Assembly: GCA_022578965.1 (NCBI GenBank)
Contig: MU400556.1
Span: forward strand, 66,823 to 130,822
Source: Xylaria sp. FL1777
Taxonomy: Eukaryota; Ascomycota; Sordariomycetes; Xylariales; Xylariaceae
Direction of reading: 5' to 3'
DNA length: 64,000 nt
Below, piece by piece: positions 24,572 to 35,315 of the stretch (position 1 is its first letter; every line of letters begins with the position of its first letter). The position numbers and the translations under genes are program-made. The notes beneath the pieces were generated by a model. The model was given only the letters and a program-made list of their open reading frames with translations, did not search any database and was not told the origin of the DNA.

Positions 24572-26885
24572 ATGGCCGATTTCGCCCAGTTTGGTTCCTC
24601 CGATGAGGAAAATGCCGAAATCAAGAAGCTAAATCAGGACGTGGTATGGAATTACACCCTTTACTTTCCATATTTAGACATACCTTTGATTGAACCTGGT
24701 CTGACTTTATGTATAGGAAGCGGATACCGACAGTTTTGAGGGCTGGGAAAAGCTCATCCGTGCTTGTGAAGCCCAAGAAGGAGGGTTAAATCGCAACTCC
24801 AGCCCCCAAGCCCTTGCCACTCTTCGCGATGCCTACGACCGGTTCCTCCTCAAGTTTCCATTGTTGTTCGGCTATTGGAAAAAGTATGCGGATCTTGAGT
24901 TCAATATTTCTGGACCTGAATCAGCAGAGATGGTGAGGAAACCTGCATATTCTGAGCCTATCCATTGCTAACTCAAGCTAGATCTACGAACGTGGGTGCG
25001 CCAGTATTAAGAACTGTGTAGACCTCTGGGCTTCGTACTGCTCGTTCAAAATGGAGACGACTCACACACCCCATCTGGTCAGAGAGTAAGTACAATAGGA
25101 AGTCTCCTACCCCTTAACCGTACCACCGACAGAGCAAAGAATCCATAATGGCCCCCACAGCACTATTATAACAAGTCGCCCAAGACTATCTACCCGGTTC
25201 TCGACGGTGAGAGATGCCAACAACATCCTTGTCATGTCGGATAGTTTCTCACAGAATCTACCAGACAATGGTATTATGCAACATCACGGCCTCGTTCCCA
25301 GCTTGCACGTCGCTTATCTAGTCTTACGCTCGATTCGGATTGATTTGGATTTAGGATGTTGCATCACAAGATTTCCTTTACCTGCCTGTATTTACACTCC
25401 TATCCACCCCTCGCCCCCCTCCTCCCTTTGGGACAACAAGTACTGATCCTCTGCACTAGACTCTTCGAACGAGCTGCAACCTGTGTGGGACTCGATTTTC
25501 TTGCTCACCCTTTCTGGGACAAATACATCGAGTACGAAGAGCGACAGGAAGCTCAAGACAAGATATTTGCAATTCTACAGCGTGTGATTCATATTCCAAT
25601 GCACCAATATGCTCGTTACTTCGAGAGGTTCCGCCAAATGGCGCATAGTCGCCCCATTCAGGAGCTGGTGCCCGCTGACACGCTTGTACGCTTTCGAGCT
25701 GAGGTTGAGGCCGAAACAGCTGCTTATGGAGGACTAGGCCGACCGGAGCTTGAAGTAGAGCGTGACATCAGAGCCAAAATCGACGCTATGTATTACGATG
25801 TCTTCCAGCGCACCCAAGACGAAACGACTAAACGATGGACATATGAGTCGGAAGTGAAGAGACCCTACTTCCATGTCACAGAATTAGAGAACTCTCAAAT
25901 TGCCAATTGGCGGAAGTACCTAGATTTTGAAGAAACGCAAGGCGATTTTGCCAGAATCGTTTTCCTCTATGAGCGCTGCCTGGTCACTGGCGCTCTCTAC
26001 GACGAATTCTGGATCCGCTATGCTAGATGGATGTCAGCCCAGGCTGGCAAAGACGAAGAAGTGCGTCATATTTATATGAGAGCGGCTACACTGTTTGTGC
26101 CTGTTAGTAGACCGGGCGTAAGGTTGCAGTGGGCGTACTTTGAAGAGTCCCTTGATCGCATCGGGGTCGCCCGAGATATCCACGAAGCCATTCTCATGCA
26201 GTTGCCCGACTGTGTTGAGGCTATTGTGTCCTGGGCAAATCTTGAACGACGACAGAATGGCCTCGACGCCGCCATTCAGGTGTATAAGGCGCAAATTGAC
26301 GCTCAGCATGTTGACATATTCACAAAAGCAGTTCTCGTCACGCAATGGGCCGCCCTCTTGTGGAAGGTCAAAGGATCGATAGCAGAAGCGCGGACCGTGT
26401 TTGTCAAAAATGTGCAGTGGTATGGGGATAGCCGTCATTTCTGGGAGAAATGGATTGAATTCGAGTTGGAACAAGCTACGAGTTTGGAGCTCGAAGATCA
26501 ACATGGAGAACGCCTGGAACACATTTTCAACGAACTACTCGCCAAGAGCCGTATTTCGTCCACCGCTAAGAAGCAGCTCTTCTTGATATACCTCGATTAC
26601 CTGCAGCAAAGAGGTGGCAAGAATGCGATGAAGACATTCCTCAAGCTTGACCGCGAGATATACGGGTAAGCATGCTCCTTTTGCACTACATGAAGACTCG
26701 CTAACATCGTGTTCAGTCCAAGCTCGTTGTCAGTTCTCGACAAACATATACTGAAGGAGAATGGCGCACCAAGACCCGCGATGGATGAGACCACTCGAGT
26801 TAAAGCTGAAAGCAAATATCCGAACTACTACGAATATTACGTCGAACTCGATGCCAGCACCCAAGGCAATGCACCCTTTGAATGA
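24572..26885 (+). CDS. PRP39: U1 snRNP-associated pre-mRNA splicing factor PRP39 (HAT repeats)
   Basis: A component of fungal U1 snRNP needed for 5' splice-site commitment. Five exons: 24572-24643, 24717-24932, 24982-25085, 25460-26665 and 26717-26885, encoding 588 residues. HAT (half-TPR) repeats run through most of the protein, with diagnostic blocks such as FPLLFGYWKKYADLE, HPFWDKYIEYEERQ, NWRKYLDFEE and FWEKWIEFELEQ. The junction 25085/25460 joins HLVRE to LFERAATCVGL in frame and restores a continuous HAT repeat. That third intron is 374 bases, much longer than the other introns in the gene (48-73 bases); a frame inside it (25207-25446) has no PRP39 similarity. The start MADFAQFGSSDEE is followed at once by an intron. 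Identity rests on repeat pattern and length and is strong. Confidence 0.9.
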
Positions 26886-28706
26886 GGTCAGGCCCACATC
26901 AAAAATGTAAGCGTGGGAGCAGAGGAAGGGCGCTCTATCTCGGCTATATGTGATATAACTTACGAGATACTAAGCGATTCAGTAAGTGGCATCCCTTCTC
27001 AAGTATTGTGATGTGATGGTGATTGAAGAGAGTGTGGCATATAATGTACAACGACAAGCCTATGCAACTAGTCTTAAAGGAATATGGGAGAATCGGCTCG
27101 AGGATCAAGAGTCCCAGCTGCGGTAGTTTGGTTTGACTTCCTGTCTAATTAGAGGAAAGTGTGCAAATACACGAAGCTCATCATGTAAACGGGACATAAC
27201 CCATTCCGCGTCAATAAAATAACATACAACTCCAAGTAGTTTCAGCATCGTGCAGTGAAAAGACGTAATGTGACGTATCGCAAATTGTCAAACCATGCGC
27301 GGGAATTGAGCCCTGGGTATATGTAATAGTCAAACGCCGATTTTGTTCGTTAGCTTCAGGAATGGGTTGGTAGCTTGTCTCGGCTGTTGGTATCAATGCT
27401 GTATTGCTGACAGAGAGGATTCCGGATTCCCCGTAATTTGCAACTCATGGCATGTTCATGGTCAGTAACATAGACGATTCCTATAAATGGACAGTAGTCA
27501 TTGGCTTGGTTTTTTGGGGGTGGGATGACACTTGCCTCAGGGAATTCGCCATCGATTAACTAATGGTATATGCCATGGTATACACATGTGTAACAACTGG
27601 TAGCCAATACGTTAAGTACCTAGGCAAGGACGAAGATGCAGGTGCGGAGAGCTGCCGCAAGCTAACACCGCATCTATCTATACTGCACCGTGCGTAGCCA
27701 GTGGCGGAGGCCAAAAGCGCCGATAATGGAACTAAGGACCCCTGATTCCGCCTAGCGCGCCGTGGATAGCGCGCAGAGCCTCCCCACAACCATGGATTTG
27801 TGATAATGACTGATATGATGCCGGCCATGGCCTGACATTGCCGTCTCGGTTTCCGGACGGAGGGCGCCACTCAAACGCCCTCCAGTGTCTTCTCGAATCG
27901 ACTGACTGACTGACTGACGTGATATTATTATCCTCGACAATGCGGTCTACATGCGGCCATGCTGCCAGGTACAGTGTATGCAGTATAGAATTTGTCTCAT
28001 AATTAATAGTAACATGCTACGTAAGTTTATAGGTACCTACATCATAACTTAAGTGATGAGCTCGGCTTTCTAATACCTAATACAACTGCTTACAGTAAAG
28101 GTTAGGTAGGTTATCAAGACCGAAAGGCTGCTGTGTTACCAATACTACCTACATATACCTCTTACATGTACGAAGTAGGTATCCGTGTATCAGTATCCAC
28201 CCTCCCTTACTCAGTAGGTAGTGCTCGTCTTACACTAGCCAGTCGAGTAAGTGGTCAGACAGGTACCTGCTTCCTGCTTTAAGCCGGCGTAGCGGCAACA
28301 CCCCGCCAGAAACCCAATGCTCCTGAGAGTTCCGGCAAGATTGCGCGGCGTGCTAGCAAGATGCTCAGATAAAAGTAGCAACCACTAACACCACTAGCTG
28401 TAAGCAACCACCTGAAGCAGTTATGGCCCGAGGCGGTGCGGCTGCTGGTGCGGCCTTCAGGGTCCCACCACAATCTCTCAGAAAATCCCGTCAGTCAGGT
28501 AGCTCAGGTAGCCCGCTCAGGCCAATCAGCGCTTCGGAATTGCCAAATCTGATAGAGCGGCAGTTCGTCATTTATCTTCGGGTTGAGCCATCGTCTGTCT
28601 ATCTCTCTTTCCTTCCCTTCCTGCCAGCCACTTTGTTGTTTGTTTGTTGTTTGTCGACCTCTTGACTTCTCGACCACGCAATCCTCAAGCATAGGTACCA
28701 GTCAAG
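26886..28706. other. Intergenic region between PRP39 and cytochrome c peroxidase
   Basis: No gene seen. A GACT tetranucleotide tract lies at 27900-27918. TACCTACAT and TAGGTA words are frequent between 28020 and 28270. Overlapping short frames on both strands near 27550-27940 and 28280-28690 show no motif. The right end is the promoter and leader of the peroxidase gene. Confidence 0.55.
27900..27918. repeat. GACT tetranucleotide microsatellite
   Basis: Four full GACT units plus a partial fifth are read directly. Intergenic simple repeat. Confidence 0.85.
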
Positions 28707-28838
28707 GTAAGAAGAAGACGGCCTCCCCCTTCTCATTGTCTTTTGAGTGCCACTTGCATACACACACCCGTTTGCTTATCATCGAAGCGCCCATTCTCGG
28801 CGTATTCCGGCCGACCACAGCTAACACGTTGCTCGCAG
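28707..28838 (+). other. Probable 5'-UTR intron of the cytochrome c peroxidase gene
   Basis: A strong donor (AAG|GTAAGA) at 28707 and an acceptor (GCTCGCAG) ending at 28838 abut the initiator ATG at 28839. The 132-base interval is pyrimidine-rich and not coding. This fits a leader intron whose second exon starts exactly at the start codon. Inferred from consensus sites only; transcript data would settle it. Confidence 0.5.
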
Positions 28839-29975
28839 ATGTCTGCTGCTACTATTTCTCGCCAGTTCGCCCGCGCGGCGCTGCGTTCCTCTGCCCGCCA
28901 GACCTTCGCTACATCGTCTCGCCAGGCTTTCCGCCAGGGTGGTCGCCGCTTCTATTCGTCTGAGCCGTCCCAGAAGTCCAGTGCTTCTCCTCTGCTCTAC
29001 GTCGCCGGTGCCGCTGTTGCCGCTGGTGCCGGCTACTACCTGTTCTCCCAAGGTGCGGGTTCCGCCTCCACCAAGGTCTTCAAGCCCACCGAGGCCGACT
29101 ACCAGAAGGTCTACAACGAAGTGGCCGCCCGTCTTGAGGAGGATGGCGACTACGACGATGGCAGTTATGGCCCCGTCTTGGTCCGCCTTGCCTGGCACGC
29201 CAGCGGAACCTATGATGTAACGACTGGTACCGGTGGCAGCGACGGTGCCACCATGCGATTCTCTCCCGAGGGTGGCCACGGTGCGAACGCTGGTCTGAAG
29301 CACGCTCGTGATTTCCTAGAGCCTGTAAAGGGTAGGTTCTCGCCCAAGAACATTATTCGTCAATGCAGCCACTAATATCGTCTTCGTGCAGCCAAGTTCC
29401 CGTGGATCAGCTATTCGGACCTGTGGATCCTGGCCGGTGTCTGCGCCATCCAGGAGATGCAAGGTCCTACAATTCCCTACCGACCTGGTCGTAGTGACAA
29501 GGACGCCTCCGCCTGCACCCCGGATGGACGTCTTCCCGACGCCGCCCAGGGCACGAAGCATTTGCGAGACATCTTCTACCGCATGGGATTCAACGACCAG
29601 GAAATCGTCGCTCTTTCTGGCGCCCATGCTCTTGGCCGCTGCCACACCGACCGCAGTGGTTTTGACGGTCCCTGGACCTTCTCTCCTACTGTCTTGACCA
29701 ACGACTACTATACGCTGCTCCTGGATGAGAAGTGGCACATCCGAAAGTGGGACGGTCCTCAACAGTACCAGGACAAGACCAAGGGCTTGATGATGCTGCC
29801 CGCCGACTATGCCCTCATCCAGGACAAGGCAATGAAGCCTTGGGTTGAGAAGTACGCCAGGGATAACGATCTCTTCTTCAAAGACTTCGCCGCTGTCGTC
29901 ACCAAACTTTTCGAGCTCGGTGTACCTTTCAAGCCCGACACTAAGACCATTATCTTCAAGCCTACCAATGCTTAA
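28839..29975 (+). CDS. CCP1: Cytochrome c peroxidase, mitochondrial
   Basis: Reduces hydrogen peroxide with electrons from cytochrome c in the mitochondrial intermembrane space. Two exons, 28839-29331 and 29392-29975, encode 358 residues. The first 45 residues are an Arg/Ser-rich mitochondrial presequence, followed by an Ala/Gly hydrophobic segment ([18 protein letters not shown]) typical of the bipartite sorting signal of yeast Ccp1. The class I peroxidase fold is complete: distal RLAWHAS with Arg116, Trp119 and His120; proximal [10 protein letters not shown] with His243; and Trp259 in DGPW, 16 residues after the proximal His as for yeast His175/Trp191, which carries the compound I radical. 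[11 protein letters not shown] and FFKDFAAV mark the C-terminal heme pocket. A second, unused AG (CAATGCAG at about 29367) lies within the intron. Identity is secure. Confidence 0.95.
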
Positions 29976-32900
29976 GCCTACTCCTATCATCAACCATAAA
30001 GACAAAGAGCGAGTGTTTCAACGATACCATATTACAAAGGGAACGGACAAGGAAAGGTTAGACTGGACGTAGACTTATATCTAGACACAGAAGCATCTCG
30101 AAGCATTACACTTCGAGTTGGCGATAGACAGATCTTTATAGACAGATCTCCGGGCCACGTGGGAGAGATTTTACCCCGCGGTTTTTGCCGTGGTCATTAC
30201 CTATCGATCTTTGCGAGCACTTTGCGCGTTCTTGCTCATTTTTGCAAATCAAATGTACATAGCAATGAGAAATTCAAAGCAAATAAAAACAATGTTCTTG
30301 ACTTCCCTGGAGCACATCACATCACCTTTGACGCTTAGGATCAAAACGCCGTACATCGTGACAAGTCGCGACCATAAATATGAGATGAACGGTAGAGGGA
30401 AGAAGCTGAATTTAGGAATTACAGGTTCCGGTTGGAGACGTTGGATGGTTAGGATGGATGGTCGGGGTGGTGGTTATGCAGGGAGGTTATACGAATACAG
30501 CAGCAGTTCATGTACTTATACCGCCCAGCCAACCCCTACAGTACAAATACGCACACCGATCACCAGTCAGTCCGTGAGGGTTGGGACTCGATGGATCAAC
30601 TTCTCGTTGGTTCGGGGAGCCGGCCAGCCGGCCTGTCGACGACAGAAAGAACATGGATTCCCCGCATCGACCTAGTTAGTATACATGTAGTTATATGCCG
30701 GTAAACATGGTATAGCTCCTATTAGGTACCAACCAACCTCGATGCAGTCAGTAGGATTTCTTTATTCTCTTTGCCTTCGGCACCGTCCTTTGTAGTGTTG
30801 AGATGGTAGTTTGAGTTTCATTGGCTGCGAATATTTTTCCCTGTGCTCCTTGCTTGTTTGGAGCTTTGTGTGCTTCTGATGCTGCTTTCCTTGGTTTTTG
30901 TATTGCTTACCTACCTGCTTGACGATTTAATGCATAAATGTTTTAAGCGAGAGGATAGATGGGATTCGCACCCAGATGCGCGCTTTCATGTTAAGCTCTG
31001 CTTGAAGCTGTGCCTATCGATGCTGTTGTTGGTGGGATATTGATGAAGGAGAAGGGCTTGCAGCTGGAGACATTTAAGTAGAAAGAAGGGATGAAAAATT
31101 TCTACCCCATTCTTCTATCCTTCCTAAAGTATATCTTCTTGGTAAACTACTTAATACTTAAATATACTCACTGACAAAATCATTTTATATGATGGTTGCT
31201 TACACGGTCCTGCCTTGATCATTCAGAGACCTCCTCACGATGCATGGGCGGTGAGACCGTACATTATAGGTAGGTGGTCAAGACTCCCGGCCAGGGCCAT
31301 AGTATTAACCCAGTTTTCTACCTGGTACCTACATTAAATTATTCCGCAATAGCAATTGCAATATGAATGTATCCCCCAAAACTCTATACTAGGAAATGAT
31401 AATCATTTGGTCTTAGAATTAGGTTAGGTATTATTATACTGCATCGTTGACTTAGATCTTGTCTCACAAGGTAGGACTGCATAGACAGATGATCGCTGTG
31501 ATTAAATAGCCTTGCTATCTTCTACCTAGGGTTTTCACCAAAAAAAGAAAAAAAAATGAAAAAGCATTGAGGTAATACTTAGCCAAACAATATACCTTAT
31601 AGAACCAGGCCGGCGGCTGAAGCGTTGCACGATCTTGTCGCCGACGTGCCACCGTCTTCACCAATGGGTCTCAACAACGGGATAGGGTATCATAGGTTCA
31701 CTACACTCTACCTGCTACATACCTAATATACTTATAGTATAATCCATTTGTTTGTGATTTCTCAGCGTTAGGTAAGCTCTACTGCCTTCTTGTTTTGGGA
31801 CGGAGAGGACCATCCACCCTTGTGGGATAGAGAGACGAAGGATGCGCTTGGGATGATGCATAATTTACCCATCTTACATATTCTGCCAATGCCTATACCT
31901 GTACGTAGGTTGTAGCCAAAAGTCTGGACCATCCTTAAAAATAAAGTACAGTATGTGTATTTACCACTTACGATAGGTACTTCCCAATTAAGAAAAAGAC
32001 ATTAATTTTTCCTAGACCGCTAATAGTTAAGCAACTTACGTTTCGGTTTAATAACGATCCGTAAAGTAAAATATACGTTAGTTTTAGGCCGTTAGCAGTC
32101 TAGCAAAAATTAACTCTTTTTTCTTAATTAAGAAGTACTTACCATAAGTAGTAAATAAATACACTATACATAATTTTTAAGGATGGTCCAGACTTTTGGC
32201 CCCAACCTACGTACCTGACAATACTATCTAGGTAAGTCTCTAGATCCTACTTGGTACTTATGTCAAATCTAATTAGGAACCCCTAGATTTCATTCGTATG
32301 GAATAAGATCTCAGTATAGTTTACATTCCGTCTTTAAAAGCTTGATTTGGGTTACGTAACCATACAGCATACCTAACACAACAAATAAGATTCTCTTGAG
32401 GCCTAGATTCACGAGAATAGATGTCACATAATCTCATTAGGAATTGGATAGCAATTTTCATTAAATGTCGGAGGGTTGGTATGAGCCGGATGCAAGGTGT
32501 ACCCTGCCCTGTAACTGTGTTTAGTCTAAACATAACTATGAGGAACACTAGTCAGAAGTGCCGCGGGTAGTCCTTGAGCCTCTTCTAGTATACTTATACA
32601 CTACATACATCCTTTAATTTATAGGGATGATTAGATGGTTGGCTCTATCTTATTGAGGATTCTCTCCATCTGAGCTACGTTTAGTGATACAGTAAGGTAT
32701 AAGAAAACATTGCGACAGACATGAGAAGTGTTGAGTTGAGTTCTTAAGAAACAGATAATGTATGCTTAGTCAACCTATTCCATGTCTATGAGGCGGCTTC
32801 GAGTGTTAATACTATATTTGCTTACTATGCGGTCTTCGATGTCTGTAGAGTGTTATTAAACCTTTTAATCTCAAGGTCATGCTTCGGCAGTCTTAAAAGT

Positions 32901-33059
32901 TGTATATCTACTTAAGTAGTCATGATTGGGCACAGGTACGAAATACATCGAAAGCCATACCGATTTAAGTAATGAACTCTCGAAAGGATTGACTGCCAAC
33001 TTGGCATATACCCTTGCCAAGTACCGTTTTACACAGGGTAGATCTTAGAATAAGGCTAG
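29976..33059. other. 3.1-kb AT-rich intergenic region containing a foldback element
   Basis: No intact gene is supported. The left part holds the 3' region of the peroxidase gene. From about 31,100 the DNA is AT-rich with many TACCTA/TAGGTA words. The only structured object is the 314-base inverted repeat at 31901-32214. A minus-strand frame at 32321-32548 has protein-like composition but no recognisable motif and may be a decayed fragment. Confidence 0.55.
31901..32214. mobile_element. Foldback / MITE-like inverted-repeat element
   Basis: The two ends are reverse complements: the left begins GTACGTAGGTTG, then GCCAAAAGTCTGGACC; the right ends GGTCCAGACTTTTGGC, then CAACCTACGTAC. The match continues inward (CATCCTTAAAAAT; a TTAATTAAGAAAAA-like block; CTAGAC-GCTAA) almost to the centre near 32057, so each arm is about 150 bases with scattered mismatches. 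There is no open frame. This is the structure of a non-autonomous foldback transposon or MITE. The terminal GTAC is itself palindromic, so I cannot separate target-site duplication from terminal repeat. The element is AT-rich, which would fit age or RIP mutation. No autonomous partner is in the window. Confidence 0.8.
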
Positions 33060-33386
33060 CTACATTACATTATACCATGTTCTATATGCCCGTAACTCCC
33101 CGCTGTAGACTTTCTCTTTATCATGCATGAGCACCTCGCTCTCAATGGCCCGATACTCACACCAGGGGAGGAATCGAAATACTTCAAGGTAACGTTCCGG
33201 GACCGACCCTGTCCACTGCGGATTGGGTAACATTAGAAAGCCAATGAGACCCTCGTCGACGTAGAGAAGCCCACGATTCTCAAATGATGCTTTGGAGCAA
33301 ATCAGCATGTGCTTGAGAAGGCATCGAGGGGAAACGAATAGGGCGGTAAAAACAGCAGGAGTATAATAATCTACGTTGCCCTTCAC
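33060..33386 (-). CDS. Hypothetical protein or gene remnant (108-codon frame)
   Basis: A minus-strand frame of 108 codons with balanced amino-acid composition and aromatic/acidic blocks (GLLYVDEGLIGFLMLPNPQW, FRFLPWCEY) that read like a folded protein rather than noise. I do not recognise it. Its 5' end lies less than 100 bases from the start of the plus-strand gene at 33475, leaving very little room for two promoters, so it may be the surviving part of a longer gene whose 5' exon was lost, or an incomplete model. Confidence 0.3.
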   Translation of the reverse strand: MKGNVDYYTPAVFTALFVSPRCLLKHMLICSKASFENRGLLYVDEGLIGFLMLPNPQWTGSVPERYLEVFRFLPWCEYRAIESEVLMHDKEKVYSGELRAYRTWYNVM

Positions 33387-33474
33387 CGGCGCTCGGATTG
33401 TCTTTGCTCTCTCAGCGGTGACTTTGCTAAAATCTCATATCGTGAACCGAGGGCAGCAAATATTCAACCTCAAG

Positions 33475-34740
33475 ATGATGCGAACACTTCTTCTAGGCGC
33501 TTCTGCCTACGCGATTTTCGCTGCTGCTTATACAGACACAAGTGTTTCGACGGCGAGCAATGTCCAGTGTTCGACGGTTTACGGCTCAGGAGGCGTAGCC
33601 CCTACGCCTATCCCAACTTCCGATATCACGAAGATAACTTCCACGGTGTTCACATCTCCGGTCGTGACGATCCCCTCGGGATACACAAGAGTCACCGACT
33701 CAACAGTCACAACGACGCAACACACGTCGCTCGTCGTCACGATCACCTTTGCCACGGTGACCTCGGGTATCGTCACGAGCGGCGTCCAAGAGGTCACAAC
33801 AATTGCGACAGCTCTATGGCCAGTAACGACATGCACGAACGACGTCACTCCGACAACGGTGACGAAGTACACGGGGGAGTACACCCCTGTCCCTGGACAG
33901 GCAACAACTCTACCAGAGTCGTACGCCACTGAAATCTTCTGCAGTACGCATTCTCGAGTCGTTCATTGCCCGTTTAGACATAAATTCTGCTCCCATGTGA
34001 TCCTGCGTGCCCCCAAATCCCTAAGGATGAGTTCAACTCTCAACCATGAGCGGCGACCTCTAACATATTCGTTATTTTATAGCGACATCGCTCACGTCGT
34101 ACGTCCACCTCCTGCCCACGGAGTCAGTTGGGCCCCTCGGAACGATCTACACGACGCCTACTACCACCATCTACGACTACACCACGACCTCTACCTCAAC
34201 GTTGACATATTTGACCGTGACGACACCTTCGGCGACCGTCACCTCTACGTATATCTCGTATGTAGAGGTCGGGCATGCCGAACCCACCAGGATAGCGTGC
34301 GAGTCGACGGTGACGAAGACGCTCGACGCCCGTTGCGCGCCAGTAAGCGATTTCTTTCTCTCCTTGCACCCTTATTCTTTTTTTTATAGACACGGACAAG
34401 GAAGGATGACTAACTAGATGATTTCCAGACGAACCTGATCTCGGACCACAACAACGTAGGGCTTGTGTCAGGCCGTTACAACGCCAACGTGACGGTGGTG
34501 TACACGCGGGACGAGCCCTACGGCACGGACCCGAGCGCGTGCTGCCAGCTCTGCCTCGACAACGAGGGCTGCGGCGCCTCCATGTGGGGGCCCTACGAGA
34601 CCTGCGGCCTCTACTACCACGGCAACGAGAGCGGCGAGCCGCAGTGCGACTTCATCTTCACGTATGGTAGCGAGGAGCAGTACATTGCCGGCCAGGGGAT
34701 TGTGGTGTCAAACGGGTGTGGTACTGTTGAGTACGAATAG
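33475..34740 (+). CDS. Secreted Thr/Val-rich protein with C-terminal Apple/PAN-like module
   Basis: Three exons, 33475-33943, 34083-34342 and 34429-34740, encode 346 residues. The N-terminus (MRTLLLGASAYAIFAAAY) is a signal peptide. The next 200 residues are Thr/Ser/Val-rich with many T-V-T and T-S-T dipeptides, of the type found heavily O-mannosylated in fungal wall proteins. Exon 3 encodes a compact cysteine-rich module (ACCQLCLDNEGCGASMW, then TCGLYY and QCDFIF) that resembles Apple/PAN domains, which bind carbohydrate or protein. There is no GPI signal; the protein ends GTVEYE. In exon 2 an overlapping frame is open, but only the frame chosen here maintains composition and joins both neighbours. 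Likely a secreted adhesin-like or wall-binding protein; ligand unknown. A second ATG (33478) immediately follows the first. Confidence 0.8.
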
Positions 34741-35315
34741 GGAGCTGAGTGCGTGTTGGGTTCAGGAGGATGTTGAGGTGAAGCCGGGTCGCTTTCTGAA
34801 TCACTCTATACTGACGTAGCATGAATTATACAAGATGAGCCAAAATTAATGAACTCGAATCCACTGCAGTTATACTAGAAATGTGAGTAATGTTGCTGAT
34901 TACCTAGGAAACAGACAAACCTACCTAGGTAGCTACTTGGCCGATGATACGATGCCCTGGGTGCTTTTATTATCAGCCATTACATGCATGCTTTGAACCA
35001 ATAATTGCTGTTAAGTCTAACATTGTATTATGTGACTTTTCACCTTGAATATTTTGGAACAAAGTAAAGTTCTACGGTGTAGGGAGTTTGGCTTACCGGT
35101 GGTCTACCTCACATTAGCTCGAAGTGGCGATAAGATAAGATTCGTCTCTTGGGAGCTTTTATCACCACCCAGTCTTCGTCATTCATCTTTTATGTATACA
35201 AGTACAAATACCTTACAATGCCCTTATAGTCGATCCACTCCCTCCAACCGACCACCAAGCTTCCACTTCAAAGCTGAAGAGCCTCCCTACTCGGTGTGCC
35301 AAGCCACTCGTCACA
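34741..35315. other. Intergenic region upstream of ATP11
   Basis: No gene; it holds the 3' region of the secreted protein and the promoter of the ATP11 gene. A CCTACCTAGGTAGCTAC palindromic cluster lies near 34919-34935. Confidence 0.6.

Noticed and set aside
25207..25446. 79-codon frame inside the PRP39 intron as an extra exon
   Set aside because: No HAT-repeat similarity, and direct joining of 25085 to 25460 already gives continuous conserved sequence.
29316..30005. 229-codon minus-strand frame antisense to cytochrome c peroxidase
   Set aside because: It mirrors a highly codon-biased exon; no domain, and the plus-strand peroxidase has all catalytic residues.
30955..30985. GGGATTCGCACCC, resembling a minus-strand tRNA T arm
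   Set aside because: The loop lacks the invariant TTC and no cloverleaf could be formed with the neighbouring sequence.
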